The translations under genes and the position numbers were made by a program. This document shows positions 23,365 to 31,281 of a DNA stretch of 34,703 nt, one piece after another. The stretch is from JBDREF01 sp043820045. GTDB taxonomy: Bacteria; Planctomycetota; Phycisphaerae; Sedimentisphaerales; Anaerobacaceae. Under the pieces are notes generated by a model, which did no database searches, was not told where the DNA came from, and worked only from the letters and a program-made list of their open reading frames with translations. Location of the stretch: NCBI GenBank assembly GCA_043820045.1, contig JBDREF010000463.1:1-34703 (forward strand). The letters run 5' to 3'. Every line of letters begins with the position of its first letter. Position 1 is the first letter of the stretch.

Positions 23365-24870
23365 TTGGCGGAAGAACTTCCTCAGAACAACTTCTTCGAC
23401 ACCGAACATCTCAAGGCGGATCTGAAAGGCCGGTCCGTTCGCGGCGGGGCCGTGACTATAGGCGCGCAGTGGACGAAGTTCTGCCTCCAGACCGCCTCGA
23501 CGGTCGTTCTGGCCCGCTTGCTGACGCCACAGGACTTCGGCCTGATTGCAATGGTCATGGTGATCACCGGTTTCGTCGAGAGGTTCAAGGACATGGGCCT
23601 TTCGGCGGCCACCGTCCAGAAGGCCGAGATCAGTCACGACCAGATCAGCACGCTGTTCTGGATCAATGTCGCGATCAGTTTCGTGATAATGCTGATTGCC
23701 GCGGCCCTCGCGCCGGCGATTACCTGGTTCTACGGCGAGCCGAAGCTGACCTGGATCACAATAGCCTTGGCGTGCGGCATAATATTCGGCGGCCTGACGG
23801 TTCAGCATCAGGCCCTGCTGCGAAGGCAAATGCGTTTCGGCACGTTGGCCGTAATTGACATCGTCTCGATAGCCGCAGGCGTACTCGCCGGCATAATCGC
23901 CGCCTGCTACGGCCTGCGCTATTGGGCGTTGGTGATTATGCACCTGGCGAATCCAATAATGCGCGTCGCAGTCACGTGGATAATCTGCCCCTGGCGGCCG
24001 GGCATGCCCGTCAGGCGCTCCGGCGTCCGCGAAATGTTGGCCTTCGGAGGACACTTAACCGGATTCAATCTCCTGAACTATTTCGCCAGAAATGCTGACA
24101 ATCTGTTAATCGGCAAGTTCTGGGGAGCCGGCCAATTGGGCTTATACAGCAAGGCCTACGGCCTACTCATGCTACCAATTGGGCAAATAACCGCTCCCAT
24201 TTCCGCCGTTGCGGTTCCGACGCTAAGCCGTTTGCAGGATGATCCTGAGAGATACCGACGTTACTATTACCGCGCAATAAGTACGATAGCATTCATCACA
24301 ATGCCTCTTGTAGCGATGTTGGCAGCGTTGTCCCATGAAGTCATAATGATAGTGCTTGGGCATCAATGGGTTGGCGCCAGTCCGATTTTTAAGGTGCTTG
24401 CGTTTGCAGCAATTGTCCAGCCGGTCGTCGGCACGGTTGGCTGGGTCTATGTTTCACTCGGACGGACCAAGAGAATGATGTATTGGAGTTTTATTGCCGT
24501 GCCGCTAATTGTGTTGTCTTTTGCCATAGGCCTGCCGTGGGGTGCCTTAGGAGTAGCTATCGCTTACACGGTTTGCATTCTTACTGTTAACACGGTACCA
24601 TGCCTCGCATACGCCTTTCGGGATTCTCCAATCACAGTTGTTGACTTCTTCAAAGCAATATCATATCCAGCGGCTACAGCGGTAGTCATGTACTGTGTCC
24701 TTGAGTTTATGCGCTTCCATCTCGGCGCGCAGAGCGCGGGATGGATATTGCTCTGGTGCTTCACCGCAGCAGGTGGAATTTTCTTGGCAAGCATTCTGTT
24801 ATCCGGACAGGTGCGAGGCGATCTGGCAGGTTTGCTTGCTGAGCTTAAGAGAACAAAGAAGGATATCTGA
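23365..24870 (+). CDS. Wzx-like lipid-linked oligosaccharide flippase (MOP superfamily)
   Basis: This 501-aa protein has about 12-14 transmembrane segments and the N-terminal LKGRSVRGGAVTIGAQW and LLTPQDFGLIAMV features of polysaccharide biosynthesis flippases. It would move the undecaprenyl-linked repeat unit to the periplasmic face. The start is uncertain: TTG 23365 has AAAGG 7 nt upstream, whereas GTG 23335, ten codons earlier, has no ribosome binding site. Base composition changes within the gene: up to about 24200 it is GC-rich like the upstream genes, while the later part is visibly more AT-rich, like the following cassette. It ends directly at the methyltransferase gene. Confidence 0.9.
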   Translation: MAEELPQNNFFDTEHLKADLKGRSVRGGAVTIGAQWTKFCLQTASTVVLARLLTPQDFGLIAMVMVITGFVERFKDMGLSAATVQKAEISHDQISTLFWINVAISFVIMLIAAALAPAITWFYGEPKLTWITIALACGIIFGGLTVQHQALLRRQMRFGTLAVIDIVSIAAGVLAGIIAACYGLRYWALVIMHLANPIMRVAVTWIICPWRPGMPVRRSGVREMLAFGGHLTGFNLLNYFARNADNLLIGKFWGAGQLGLYSKAYGLLMLPIGQITAPISAVAVPTLSRLQDDPERYRRYYYRAISTIAFITMPLVAMLAALSHEVIMIVLGHQWVGASPIFKVLAFAAIVQPVVGTVGWVYVSLGRTKRMMYWSFIAVPLIVLSFAIGLPWGALGVAIAYTVCILTVNTVPCLAYAFRDSPITVVDFFKAISYPAATAVVMYCVLEFMRFHLGAQSAGWILLWCFTAAGGIFLASILLSGQVRGDLAGLLAELKRTKKDI

Positions 24871-24876
24871 TTGATA

Positions 24877-25590
24877 ATGGCTCCGAAAGATGGTTCAACT
24901 CGATGGCTCATGTTAGCAAGGAGGATTCTGCCAGAATGCCTTAAAGACGCGATACGTTCTTCGTTGACTTGCTGGGCCAGAACAGTGACAAACAAGGTGA
25001 CACTCCTGCGGAATGGAGGGTCTGAGTCGCGTAAACTCGAGATTGGTGCACGCGGTAAGAGAATCCAAGGTTTTGAGACTCTTGACATTAAGTGGGCCAG
25101 AAACGTTGATTATGTTCTGGATGCGTCAAAACCACTACCATTCAGCGATGATACATTTGAGGTAGTGTACGCCAGCCATATACTGGAGCATATCCCTTGG
25201 TATAAGGTGGAAGACACACTCAAAGAGTGGACGCGGATCATAAAACCTGGCAGCCATTTGGAGCTTTGGGTTCCTAACGGCCTTAAGATCTGCAAAGTAC
25301 TAATGGAAGCAGAGACGAACGGGAATGACCTTAGCCACCTCGACGGATGGTATAAGTACAACCCAGAAAAGGATCCGTGTGTGTGGGCGGCTGGAAGGCT
25401 CTTTACCTATGGGGACGGCAAGGGAGATCCATCTGACCCAAATTGGCATCGAGCTTTGTTTACTCCTCGATACCTAAAGACTCTCTTTGAAAAAGTTGGA
25501 TTGACTGATGTCAGGGAATTGAGGCCCGAGGAAGTCCGTGGGTATGACCACGGTTGGATTAACTTGGGCATGGTGGGAACGAAAGAATGA
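24877..25590 (+). CDS. SAM-dependent methyltransferase (class I, FkbM/type-11-like)
   Basis: This 237-aa protein has the class I methyltransferase motif I as LEIGARG (54-60), motif II near VDYVLDASKPLPF, and the ASHILEHIPW segment typical of methyltransferase type 11 proteins. A likely role is O-methylation of a sugar in the exopolysaccharide; this is inferred from position. The start is uncertain: TTG 24871, directly after the flippase stop, has AAGGA at 7 nt, and ATG 24877 is two codons later. The 3' end overlaps the next gene by ATGA, so the two are translationally coupled. Confidence 0.82.
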   Translation: MAPKDGSTRWLMLARRILPECLKDAIRSSLTCWARTVTNKVTLLRNGGSESRKLEIGARGKRIQGFETLDIKWARNVDYVLDASKPLPFSDDTFEVVYASHILEHIPWYKVEDTLKEWTRIIKPGSHLELWVPNGLKICKVLMEAETNGNDLSHLDGWYKYNPEKDPCVWAAGRLFTYGDGKGDPSDPNWHRALFTPRYLKTLFEKVGLTDVRELRPEEVRGYDHGWINLGMVGTKE

Positions 25591-26558
25591 TCAATTATCG
25601 CAATGTCCCGGCGCTAAATAGAGATGTCTGGGCTTGGTTGCAAAAACTGCCAAAAGACATAGAACTCATTGTGGGAATCCCTCGCAGCGGTCTTCTCGTC
25701 GCAAATCTATTGTCGCTCTATATGGATATACCGCTAACAGATGTCGATGGATTACTTGAAGGAAGGGTGATCCAAACGGGGCCCCGTTACAAACGTAATG
25801 ACCCAAGAGGATTGCTGTCATCGAGACGCACAGTTCTGGTCGTGGATGATAGTGTCTGGAGCGGCAAGCAGATGGCGGCCGTAAAAAGAATGGTAGAAAG
25901 TGCAGAATTGCGACACCGCATCCTTTACGGTGCCGTATACGTCAAGCCTGGGAGCCAAGACGTCGTGGACTATTTTTTCGAGATGTTGCAGACACCGCGT
26001 TTCTTTGAGTGGAATGTTTTCCACCGTGGAGGCATGGAGGGCTTCTGTGTTGACATCGATGGTGTTCTGTGCAGGGATCCTACCCCGGAAGAGAACGACG
26101 ATGGAGAGCGGTATAAACGGTTCATTAGAACGGTAGAGCCCTGGATAATACCGAGCAAGACCGTCGGTTGGCTGGTGACCTGTCGTTTGGAGAAATATCG
26201 CAGCCTGACCGAGGAATGGCTGGCCGAGCATGGCTTTAAGTATCAACATCTAATCATGATGGACCTTCCGGACAAAGCGGCTCGCCTGAGATCACAATCT
26301 CATGCCAAATACAAGGCCCAAGTATATAAGACTACCGGCGCACGATTCTTTATCGAGAGTTCCCAGAGGCAGGCTATGGAGATTGCAATACGCACAGGTA
26401 AGGACGTATTATGTATGGAGACAGGAAATATTGTTAGTCCGAGCTTTCTTAATAGAAACTATCACGGATTGCTTCGCTTTGGGAGGCTCTTTCTGGAACA
26501 CCCGAAAGAGGCCTTGCGGATTCTCAGGCGACGCTTCTATCTCAGCACCAAAATATAG
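25587..26558 (+). CDS. Phosphoribosyltransferase-HAD phosphatase fusion protein
   Basis: This 323-aa protein has two recognisable halves. Residues about 20-125 look like a type I phosphoribosyltransferase: GIPRSGLLVA, and the PRPP-binding loop VLVVDDSVWSG (83-93, Asp87-Asp88). Residues about 150-275 look like a HAD hydrolase: nucleophile and acid Asp156 and Asp158 (FCVDIDGVL), motif II Thr198 (LVTCR), a Lys near 241-243, and motif IV as FFIESS. The combination could transfer or form a phosphoribosyl group and then remove a phosphate, for example to make a ribose-type donor or substituent. That is inference. It shares ATGA with the methyltransferase and lies in the glycan cassette, not near nucleotide genes. 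Confidence 0.78.
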   Translation: MINYRNVPALNRDVWAWLQKLPKDIELIVGIPRSGLLVANLLSLYMDIPLTDVDGLLEGRVIQTGPRYKRNDPRGLLSSRRTVLVVDDSVWSGKQMAAVKRMVESAELRHRILYGAVYVKPGSQDVVDYFFEMLQTPRFFEWNVFHRGGMEGFCVDIDGVLCRDPTPEENDDGERYKRFIRTVEPWIIPSKTVGWLVTCRLEKYRSLTEEWLAEHGFKYQHLIMMDLPDKAARLRSQSHAKYKAQVYKTTGARFFIESSQRQAMEIAIRTGKDVLCMETGNIVSPSFLNRNYHGLLRFGRLFLEHPKEALRILRRRFYLSTKI

Positions 26559-26585
26559 TCTAAAAGGGACAAGGGCGTGCGTGGT

Positions 26586-26609
26586 CATGTCGAAGCTAAT
26601 TACGACATG
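26586..26609 (+). repeat. Perfect inverted repeat between the PRTase-HAD and GT2 genes
   Basis: CATGTCG (26586-26592) and CGACATG (26603-26609) flank a 10-nt AT-rich centre in the 169-nt gap between two genes. It could be an operator or an mRNA hairpin. No T-run follows, so it is not an obvious terminator. Confidence 0.5.
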
Positions 26610-26727
26610 GACATATTGAATAATCGGCTTGTCGAGATTTATCGAGGCCTTTTGGATGGCTGATGGCGAACAGAACAATTCGGACAAGACCGGCAGCGTT
26701 GCAGGCAATGCGTGCAAGGGCTGGTCG

Positions 26728-27726
26728 ATGAGTGAAGACTATGAGCCGGGGTTGGTCTCAGTCATAATCCCTACTTGTAACCGCGCCCAACTCTTAACGC
26801 AGGCAATTGATAGCGTCTTATCTCAAACTTACAAGAATTTTGAAATAATTGTTGTAGATGATGGCTCAACTGATGACACGAAGCGTGCTCTTGTCCAGTA
26901 CATGAATCGTATCAGATACATGTATCAGGAAAACCAGGGCGGAGCCGCCGCACGAAATGTAGCTTTAAAACTTGCAAAGGGTGAATACATCGCCTTCCTC
27001 GACTCAGACGACTTGTGGTTTCCACAGAAACTGGAAAGGCAAGTAGAAATCTTGGATAAATACGGTGAATTCGCACTCGTATATACCAATATTATCTATA
27101 TTAACAACGCGGGTAAATTCAGTGCAACAGGTTATAGTTCAAAGATGTTTAAGTCCGGATATTTGTTCAAGGAGACTCTGTTAAGAAAAGTGGCCTGTGG
27201 ACATCCTCCAACATGGCTGATCCGAAAGTCTTGTTTGGACGAGACTGGAGGTTTTGATCCAGAGTTCAGGACTTCTCATGATAGAGATATGATTGTCAGG
27301 ATAGCAAGGAAGTACAAAATATATGGAATCAGAGACCCATTGGCCATGGTCAGGCAACATCATTTCGAAAGGCTGCGTGGCAGTTCTTCTGCAGAGCAGA
27401 TAGAACGCTATTGGTTCAAGTTCCTTGATAAATTGTTCACCGAAACTGATGAAGAACTCATAACTGAGAAACTCAAGAAGCAACTGATTGCCGGCTATTA
27501 TTTTTTAGCAGGAAAGCAATTCTTAAAGGCAAATGACCTTCACTCGGCAAGAAATAGGTTCTGGCTGGCCATTGTAAACAGACCTTTTCAGTTGAAGGCG
27601 TATATGTATTTCCTTGCTACTTTGACAGGGAACAAAGGCTTTGAGATTCTGAATAAAATCCGGAGATTGCTTGTCGGTGTATCAAATTCTTTTCACCGAC
27701 TGAGATATGTCCGCGAATATGACTGA
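26728..27726 (+). CDS. Family 2 glycosyltransferase
   Basis: This 332-aa GT-A fold enzyme has VSVIIPTCNR at the start, Asp44-Asp45 in VVDDGSTDD, and the metal-binding DSDD at 92-95. The acceptor-side part includes GGFDPEFRTSHDRDM. It would add one sugar to the lipid-linked repeat unit on the cytoplasmic face. ATG 26728 was chosen because AAGGG (26716-26720) lies 7 nt upstream and the protein then starts nine residues before the first strand, as is normal; ATG 26656 and TTG 26629 are in frame but would add non-conserved residues. It is markedly AT-rich compared with the genes before 24200. Confidence 0.92.
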   Translation: MSEDYEPGLVSVIIPTCNRAQLLTQAIDSVLSQTYKNFEIIVVDDGSTDDTKRALVQYMNRIRYMYQENQGGAAARNVALKLAKGEYIAFLDSDDLWFPQKLERQVEILDKYGEFALVYTNIIYINNAGKFSATGYSSKMFKSGYLFKETLLRKVACGHPPTWLIRKSCLDETGGFDPEFRTSHDRDMIVRIARKYKIYGIRDPLAMVRQHHFERLRGSSSAEQIERYWFKFLDKLFTETDEELITEKLKKQLIAGYYFLAGKQFLKANDLHSARNRFWLAIVNRPFQLKAYMYFLATLTGNKGFEILNKIRRLLVGVSNSFHRLRYVREYD

Positions 27727-27745
27727 ATGACTGCCGGGTTCTAAT

Positions 27746-28933
27746 GTGTGCATTTTGTGGGGCAATGATCAACAGGTGTATCAGGCACAACAAGTACAGG
27801 ATGCAACTCTTCGACTCTTGACGTTACTGCTCAGTGGCACGTATTTGTCAAACAGGAGCAAGGTCTCTTATCCGTTCTTTCGCAGGATACATAACGGCAT
27901 CGAGGAAGAAATACTGAATCTGAAGGCGCTACTGTGCGAAAACTGCAATATTGAATCGGCCGCATCGTTGTATGAAGTCCTTGCCGAGTCGGTAAAGTGG
28001 CTGGGTTCGCGGATAGATGGCGAAGCTGATAATCAGCGTGAGGTGACGGTTGAAATAGCCCGGAGCTACGATAAGAATTCGTATCGCGGCTCGAAGTTCT
28101 GTCCGGTCAACTCGTTATGCGGGTATGTCAGGAAAAAGCTGGAGCCTTACCTGGCCGGGGCCTATATCCACGGAAGCGTTTCCACCATGGATTACACGGA
28201 CTACAGCGACCTTGACACCCTCTTCGTGATTAAGAATGAGGCCGTGGAGGACCCCGACAAAATAAGAGAATTGGAAAGACTTCTCATAAAGAGCACAAGG
28301 TATTTGTATGAGTTCGATTCACTCCAGCATCACGGCCATTTCTTCCTGACGGAGTCTGATCTGCGGTACTATAGCCAGTCGATACTTCCTCTGGCGGCCA
28401 TCAGGCTCTCGACGAGCATTTTGAGCAGGGGAAATAATTTGACGTTTCGCCTTAGAGATTCGAGCCGAGAGAGCAAGCTGCGATTTCTTGACTCTATACG
28501 AATAGTCCGCCGTTATGTCAAGAAGGACAGGGGAAGGCTCGAGACACCATATTATCTTAAGGGGTTCCTCAGCCATTTTATGATGCTGCCTGTTCTCTTT
28601 TTGCAGTTAGAGGGGCAGTATGTCTCAAAGAAAAAGTCCTTCCAAATTATGAAAGAAAGAGTTCCGTCGGATACGTGGCGGTGTATGGAGCAAGTGAGTG
28701 AAATACGTCTAAATTGGGATCAGGCCACCTCCGCTTTTAGACAGCGGCTTATGAATATGGTTGGAGTATGGAATCCGCTCTTGCTTCCGTTTTTCTCCAT
28801 ACACTTGCACCCGTGCCGGCCGTTCGGCAGTTCTATAGTCGATTCTCGTTTGTTGGATGAGATGCTTGATTTTGCTACACACCTTCTTGAGTTAAGTGGG
28901 TTGCATGAAGATAGACAATCTCGAATTTGTTGA
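27746..28933 (+). CDS. Nucleotidyltransferase-fold protein, first of a tandem pair
   Basis: This 395-aa protein of unknown function contains a minimal nucleotidyltransferase motif: Gly143-Ser144 followed by Asp155-x-Asp157 (YIHGSVSTMDYTDYSDLDT). In this superfamily the motif binds metal and NTP. The rest is helical and not recognised. The start is uncertain: only GTG 27746, with a poor ribosome binding site, or a GTG ten codons later is available in this frame. It overlaps the next gene by 29 nt, and that gene carries the same type of motif. A role in modifying the glycan, or in adding a nucleotide-derived group, is possible but unproven. Confidence 0.72.
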   Translation: MCILWGNDQQVYQAQQVQDATLRLLTLLLSGTYLSNRSKVSYPFFRRIHNGIEEEILNLKALLCENCNIESAASLYEVLAESVKWLGSRIDGEADNQREVTVEIARSYDKNSYRGSKFCPVNSLCGYVRKKLEPYLAGAYIHGSVSTMDYTDYSDLDTLFVIKNEAVEDPDKIRELERLLIKSTRYLYEFDSLQHHGHFFLTESDLRYYSQSILPLAAIRLSTSILSRGNNLTFRLRDSSRESKLRFLDSIRIVRRYVKKDRGRLETPYYLKGFLSHFMMLPVLFLQLEGQYVSKKKSFQIMKERVPSDTWRCMEQVSEIRLNWDQATSAFRQRLMNMVGVWNPLLLPFFSIHLHPCRPFGSSIVDSRLLDEMLDFATHLLELSGLHEDRQSRIC

Positions 28934-30113
28934 TTTCCCACGTCAGGTATCTATTGAGGAGTATGACAGGAGCGAGAAGCAATTTGCAGACTATTTCTGC
29001 AATCACCCGGCGGTTGCAGCCATCTATAAGCTCGGCAGCGTAGGCGACCCTGGGATTTCCGATCTGGATCTTATTTTGGTTCTTAAAGAGGGCGGGGTTT
29101 TGACGCCTGGGGATTATGAGTTTTTGAATGGAGTTGACGACTACATCTTCATCCATCACCCGTTTGTCATTTCGGAAACGCTTTTTCCATATGTCAACTA
29201 TCTGTTTTTTGCGAGCAATTTACATAATCTTGCAGGCGAGATATATTCATTTGCGCAATTTGGGTCCGGCGCTGAGAACGCTCAGATTACGTGGCTTATT
29301 TGTGCGGAAGCATCGTTAAGCAGGCTGTGCGACATCGTGTATCAAGCTACTCGGAGAAGGGGCATTAGTGCTCGGCGAATGCTTCTTAAATTGAATTCCA
29401 TCAAGCACGACATCGACCTGCTTGAGGATGTATCCGATACCGCCATGAATACCCGGCTACGGGGATTTGCACGCCAAATCTCTGAATTGCGAAAGTCATG
29501 GTTCTCTCTTGACGAAAAGGAGCAAGTCAGGGAAATATTAAGGACCTTGTGCGAAGCAATAGCGGTTTTGTCACAAATTATGGACAGCCTGGCCTGCCTT
29601 TCGAGAGAAGTCTTCGGCTTGCCGTCGGAGGATCGAGTGAGCGCATATACTCTATTTCCGGACTCATTACAAGTTCTCAAGTTTGAATCACGAGCAAAGA
29701 CAAGCGTTAGGGCAATCGCTAACCCGCTTTCGTTTCTAAGAAGAAGTTGCGGAAAGTACGGACCTAAAATAACCAGGCATACAAACGACATATCCGCTGT
29801 TACTCTCCCTGTTGAATTGTTGTTTTCATTATTGCCGGTACCTCCTGAGCTTTCGAGAACAGCCGGCAATATCAGGGATAATATCACGATACGAGGCGAA
29901 GACAGGGTGTCGCAGTGGAGCCGTGGGAATCATTCTGATCTTCTGCTAAGACGATACCGTCTTGTTGATATGTACAACGATTTTGTTGCCGGGAATAATG
30001 CCTCCTCAATGTCGCTCCTGCTGATGGCGCCGTGGCTTACAACTCGAAAGGCAAAATTCCACGATACCAAAAGGGTGATCCTGAAAATCGCGTTGAAGCT
30101 GCAACTCATTTGA
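28905..30113 (+). CDS. Nucleotidyltransferase-fold protein, second of a tandem pair
   Basis: This 402-aa protein has Gly44-Ser45 and Asp53-x-Asp55 (YKLGSVGDPGISDLDLILVL), the catalytic-core signature of the polymerase-beta-type nucleotidyltransferases, near its N-terminus instead of a third of the way in as in its neighbour. The remaining 340 residues are mostly helical and match nothing I know. ATG 28905 is preferred over GTG 28896. The overlap with the preceding gene suggests translational coupling and perhaps a heteromeric complex. Overall sequence similarity to the neighbour is low beyond the motif, so recent duplication is unlikely. Confidence 0.72.
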   Translation: MKIDNLEFVDFPRQVSIEEYDRSEKQFADYFCNHPAVAAIYKLGSVGDPGISDLDLILVLKEGGVLTPGDYEFLNGVDDYIFIHHPFVISETLFPYVNYLFFASNLHNLAGEIYSFAQFGSGAENAQITWLICAEASLSRLCDIVYQATRRRGISARRMLLKLNSIKHDIDLLEDVSDTAMNTRLRGFARQISELRKSWFSLDEKEQVREILRTLCEAIAVLSQIMDSLACLSREVFGLPSEDRVSAYTLFPDSLQVLKFESRAKTSVRAIANPLSFLRRSCGKYGPKITRHTNDISAVTLPVELLFSLLPVPPELSRTAGNIRDNITIRGEDRVSQWSRGNHSDLLLRRYRLVDMYNDFVAGNNASSMSLLLMAPWLTTRKAKFHDTKRVILKIALKLQLI

Positions 30114-30130
30114 TTCACCACTTGTTTCAC

Positions 30131-31231
30131 ATGATTATTTTAAAATACATAGTTAGGTGCATCACTTATGTCGCCTATGTTACGGTTCTGGAACGGCTGC
30201 TGAAAAGGCAGGAAAAACGCAGGAATAATAAAAGAGTGCTTATGCAGATTAAATCTGGCATAGGAGATGCGATACTTGCTCTGCCTATGATACACGCGCT
30301 CACTGTCGCGGGTTATGAAGTTCATGCAATAGTCAATAAGAGGGTTCAGACCATAGCAAATCTCTGTCCTGACATAAAGCAGTCGTACAGAATGGAATAC
30401 AGGATGTCGGGATTTTCGCGAATAGCCAGTCAGATTCATATCCTAAACAGGTTGAAGTTTAGGTACTTCATCGGAGCGTTACCGTCGAATGTGGTTAGGG
30501 ATGCTTTCTTACCGGTAATTCTGGGGATACCAAATCGTATCAAGCATCGCTCTCCGCATAAGGAGCGATATAGAAACTACGATTTTCTCTTTAGTGGAGT
30601 TCACGAATTGGAACATAATAAGAGCAACGTTGAATCCAACTTATTGCTCTTGTCATTGATGAACAAGCATCCAGGAACCGGCGTCAGACAGTTTAACATC
30701 AGTTTGCCGAAAGACCGCGTCGCGAATACGAAAAAAGAACTGATAAGGATGGGATATCATGAAGATAAAGCGGCGATAGGCATACATCCCGGGTGCAAAG
30801 AAACATGGGCATTCAAAAGATGGCCGTCCGAGAACTTTGCCGATCTGATAAGCCGGCTCGGAAGAAGGCGGGGTTTACAAATAGTCTTATTCGGCGGTCC
30901 TGAAGAAGTTGAATTGTGTGACCGGATCGTCCGGCAATCATCAGCCGTCCCGCTGAATCTCTGCGGAAGGTTGATTCTTGAAGGAACGATGTATGCTATC
31001 AGCCTGTGCAAGATGTTCATCTCTAACGATTCAGGCTTGATGCACATTGCTACTGTTTTCAAGATCCCGGTAATCGGGCTATTTGGGCACACCAGCAATG
31101 AAGCGGCAACAGGGCCGTATGGTGATAAGCATGTAATAATCAGAAAAGATGCTATTGAAGATATCACGGTTGGGGAAGTACACAAGGAAGCGGAAAGGCT
31201 TCTGGATAGAATGTGCATTTTTCAAACATAA
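30131..31231 (+). CDS. Family 9 glycosyltransferase (heptosyltransferase-like)
   Basis: This 366-aa GT-B fold protein has an N-terminal LMQIKSGIGDAILALPMIHAL segment, corresponding to the GD(x)3-ALP start of GT9 enzymes. It also has the donor-binding region HPGCKETWAFKRWP (His219 onward) and FISNDSGLMHIATVFKIPVIGLFG. GT9 proteins usually transfer ADP-heptose or a similar sugar. About 35 residues precede the conserved start, containing a hydrophobic stretch (about 3-20) that may attach the protein to the membrane. No good ribosome binding site is visible before ATG 30131. Confidence 0.88.
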   Translation: MIILKYIVRCITYVAYVTVLERLLKRQEKRRNNKRVLMQIKSGIGDAILALPMIHALTVAGYEVHAIVNKRVQTIANLCPDIKQSYRMEYRMSGFSRIASQIHILNRLKFRYFIGALPSNVVRDAFLPVILGIPNRIKHRSPHKERYRNYDFLFSGVHELEHNKSNVESNLLLLSLMNKHPGTGVRQFNISLPKDRVANTKKELIRMGYHEDKAAIGIHPGCKETWAFKRWPSENFADLISRLGRRRGLQIVLFGGPEEVELCDRIVRQSSAVPLNLCGRLILEGTMYAISLCKMFISNDSGLMHIATVFKIPVIGLFGHTSNEAATGPYGDKHVIIRKDAIEDITVGEVHKEAERLLDRMCIFQT

Positions 31232-31281
31232 GAAACGGTTTCTAATGAACGGCCATTTCTCATTCCAACAGGCAAGGATAG

